This document shows, in pieces, positions 63,037-64,000 of a DNA stretch of 64,000 nt. The translations under genes and the position numbers were made by a program. The notes beneath the pieces are model-generated. The model worked only from the letters and a program-made list of their open reading frames with translations. It did no database searches and had not been told where the DNA came from. Origin of the DNA: Paraburkholderia dioscoreae (lineage in GTDB: Bacteria; Pseudomonadota; Gammaproteobacteria; Burkholderiales; Burkholderiaceae); assembly GCF_902459535.1 (NCBI RefSeq), contig NZ_LR699553.1, positions 3,286,001-3,350,000 on the forward strand, in the 5' to 3' direction. How positions within the stretch are numbered: the first letter of the stretch is position 1; every line of letters starts with the position of its first letter.

Positions 63037-64000
63037 ATGAGAACAGTCACCCCACACCACCCTTCGAGCCGCCGGGTCACCGGCTATACGCTGATCGCAG
63101 CCGCCGCGTTCCTGTTCGCGGCCCAGGCCACCGTGGCGCAGGAAATCGGGGAAGCGCCTCAGAATGCGGCCGCCACGCAGAACACCGACCCGCCCGGCCG
63201 CGTCGCGCGCCTGAACTACACGGCGGGCGCCGTGACCACCGAACCGGCCGGCGCTACCGACTGGTCATACGCGCAGATCAACCGCCCGCTCACCACCGGC
63301 GACCAGTTGTGGAACGATCAGAACGCCCGCTCGGAGCTGCACATCGGCTCGACCGCGGTGCGCCTCGGCCCGTCCACCAGCCTCGATCTGCTGAATCTCG
63401 ACGACAGCAGCGCGCAGCTCAAGGTCGCCCAAGGCACCTTGTCCGCGCGCGTGCGCGAACTCGCGCCGGGCTCGTCGTACGAAATCGACACGCCGAATCT
63501 CGCGCTCGGCCTGAACGGGCCGGGCGACTATCGCGTCGACGTCGCGCCGGACGGCAGCAGCACCACCGTCACCGTGCGCAGCGGCAGCGCGACGGTATAC
63601 GGCGACAACGGCGAGGTGCCGGTCGCAGCCGGCCAGCAGGTCCGCTTCGGCGGCACCACCCTGCAGCAACTGGCCGACAACGGCGCCCCCGGTCTCGACG
63701 GCTTCGATCAGTGGGCCGCGAGCCGCGATGCCGCCGAAGACCGCTCGGTGTCGGCGCGCTACGTGTCGCGCGACATTCCCGGCTATCAGGATCTCGACGC
63801 GAACGGCACGTGGCGCAGCACGCCGCAGTACGGCGAAGTGTGGGTGCCGCGCGCCACGCCTGCGGGCTGGGCACCGTATCACGACGGCCATTGGGTGTGG
63901 CAGGCGCCGTGGGGCTGGACTTGGGTCGACGATGCGCCGTGGGGCTTCGCGCCCTACCACTACGGCCGCTGGGCTCAGGTGGACGACGCGTGGGCATGGG
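63037..64000 (+). CDS. FecR/DUF6600-like exported protein (5' part, runs off window)
   Basis: The frame is open from ATG 63037 to the window end, 321 codons. A signal peptide (YTLIAAAAFLFAAQATVA) is followed by a FecR-like beta-rich domain (residues about 60-190, SELHIGSTAVRLGPSTSLDL) and a Trp/Tyr-rich section with repeated motifs (YHDGHWVWQAPWGWTWVDD, then APYHYGRW). This resembles the DUF6600/FecR proteins found in Burkholderia, whose function is not known. A short AGGAG-less leader precedes it, so the ribosome site is weak (GGAGATAAATC). Confidence 0.85.
   Translation, partial: MRTVTPHHPSSRRVTGYTLIAAAAFLFAAQATVAQEIGEAPQNAAATQNTDPPGRVARLNYTAGAVTTEPAGATDWSYAQINRPLTTGDQLWNDQNARSELHIGSTAVRLGPSTSLDLLNLDDSSAQLKVAQGTLSARVRELAPGSSYEIDTPNLALGLNGPGDYRVDVAPDGSSTTVTVRSGSATVYGDNGEVPVAAGQQVRFGGTTLQQLADNGAPGLDGFDQWAASRDAAEDRSVSARYVSRDIPGYQDLDANGTWRSTPQYGEVWVPRATPAGWAPYHDGHWVWQAPWGWTWVDDAPWGFAPYHYGRWAQVDDAWAW

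Overview
The window is typical high-GC chromosomal DNA of a beta-proteobacterium, most probably Paraburkholderia or a close Burkholderia relative. The main reasons are the gene order rpoE-rseA-rseB-mucD-glutaredoxin-lepA-lepB-rnc-era-recO-pdxJ-acpS, the fab cluster rpmF-plsX-fabH-fabD-fabG-acpP-fabF placed directly upstream of it on the same strand, EF-P with its arginine rhamnosyltransferase EarP, and the long low-complexity tails on RNase III and RNase E. These assignments come from reading the sequence and from family knowledge; no database search was run. The content is mostly core metabolism and housekeeping. I see no insertion sequence, phage, integrase, CRISPR array or toxin-antitoxin module.

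Layout. 1-1.7 kb: the end of earP, then efp. 1.8-3.9 kb: a small CsbD stress protein and an orphan sigma-54-type response regulator; a sigma-54-like promoter and an inverted repeat lie before csbD. 3.9-24.4 kb (minus strand): an almost unbroken run of genes. In transcription order these are yceD, rpmF, plsX, fabH, fabD, fabG, acpP, fabF (fatty-acid and phospholipid synthesis); a small membrane protein; rpoE, rseA, rseB, mucD (envelope-stress sigma factor, its two negative regulators and a periplasmic protease); a glutaredoxin-like protein, lepA, lepB, rnc, era, recO, pdxJ, acpS and nagZ. AcpS, at the end of this run, activates the acyl carrier protein encoded near its start. 24.7-26.0 kb (plus): maf and an RsmI-like methyltransferase. 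26.1-29.2 kb (minus): rluC, gph-like phosphatase, Rieske protein and sppA. 29.9-33.2 kb (plus): rne with a long leader. 33.4-37.4 kb (plus): moaA-mobA-moeA (molybdenum cofactor), a small membrane protein and an acetyltransferase.

37.4-43.4 kb (minus): rmuC, a hydroxyacid dehydrogenase, a sodium/proton antiporter-like permease, an orphan LUD-domain protein and pncB. 43.7-48.3 kb (plus): fdxA, two identical tRNA-Asn genes behind a near-consensus sigma-70 promoter, a CreA-like protein, an AraC regulator with azlCD, and an unknown 256-residue protein. 48.4-51.6 kb (minus): a UvrD-family helicase and two lysine/alanine-rich exported proteins. 51.9-58.4 kb (plus): a small S4 RNA-binding protein, a MATE exporter, a BASS-family transporter, a PLD-family lipoprotein and fumC. 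58.6-61.9 kb (minus): a thioesterase, a DJ-1/AraC regulator overlapping an MFS transporter, and a 47-residue lipoprotein. 62.1-64 kb (plus): an ArsR-type regulator and the start of a FecR-domain, tryptophan-rich exported protein that runs off the window.

I did not find a clearly new multi-gene system. The best leads are the sigma-54-like promoter beside an atypical sigma-54 response regulator, a 9-bp tandem repeat upstream of rpoE, several unexplained palindromes, the paired cationic exported proteins, and the long tails on RNase III and RNase E.
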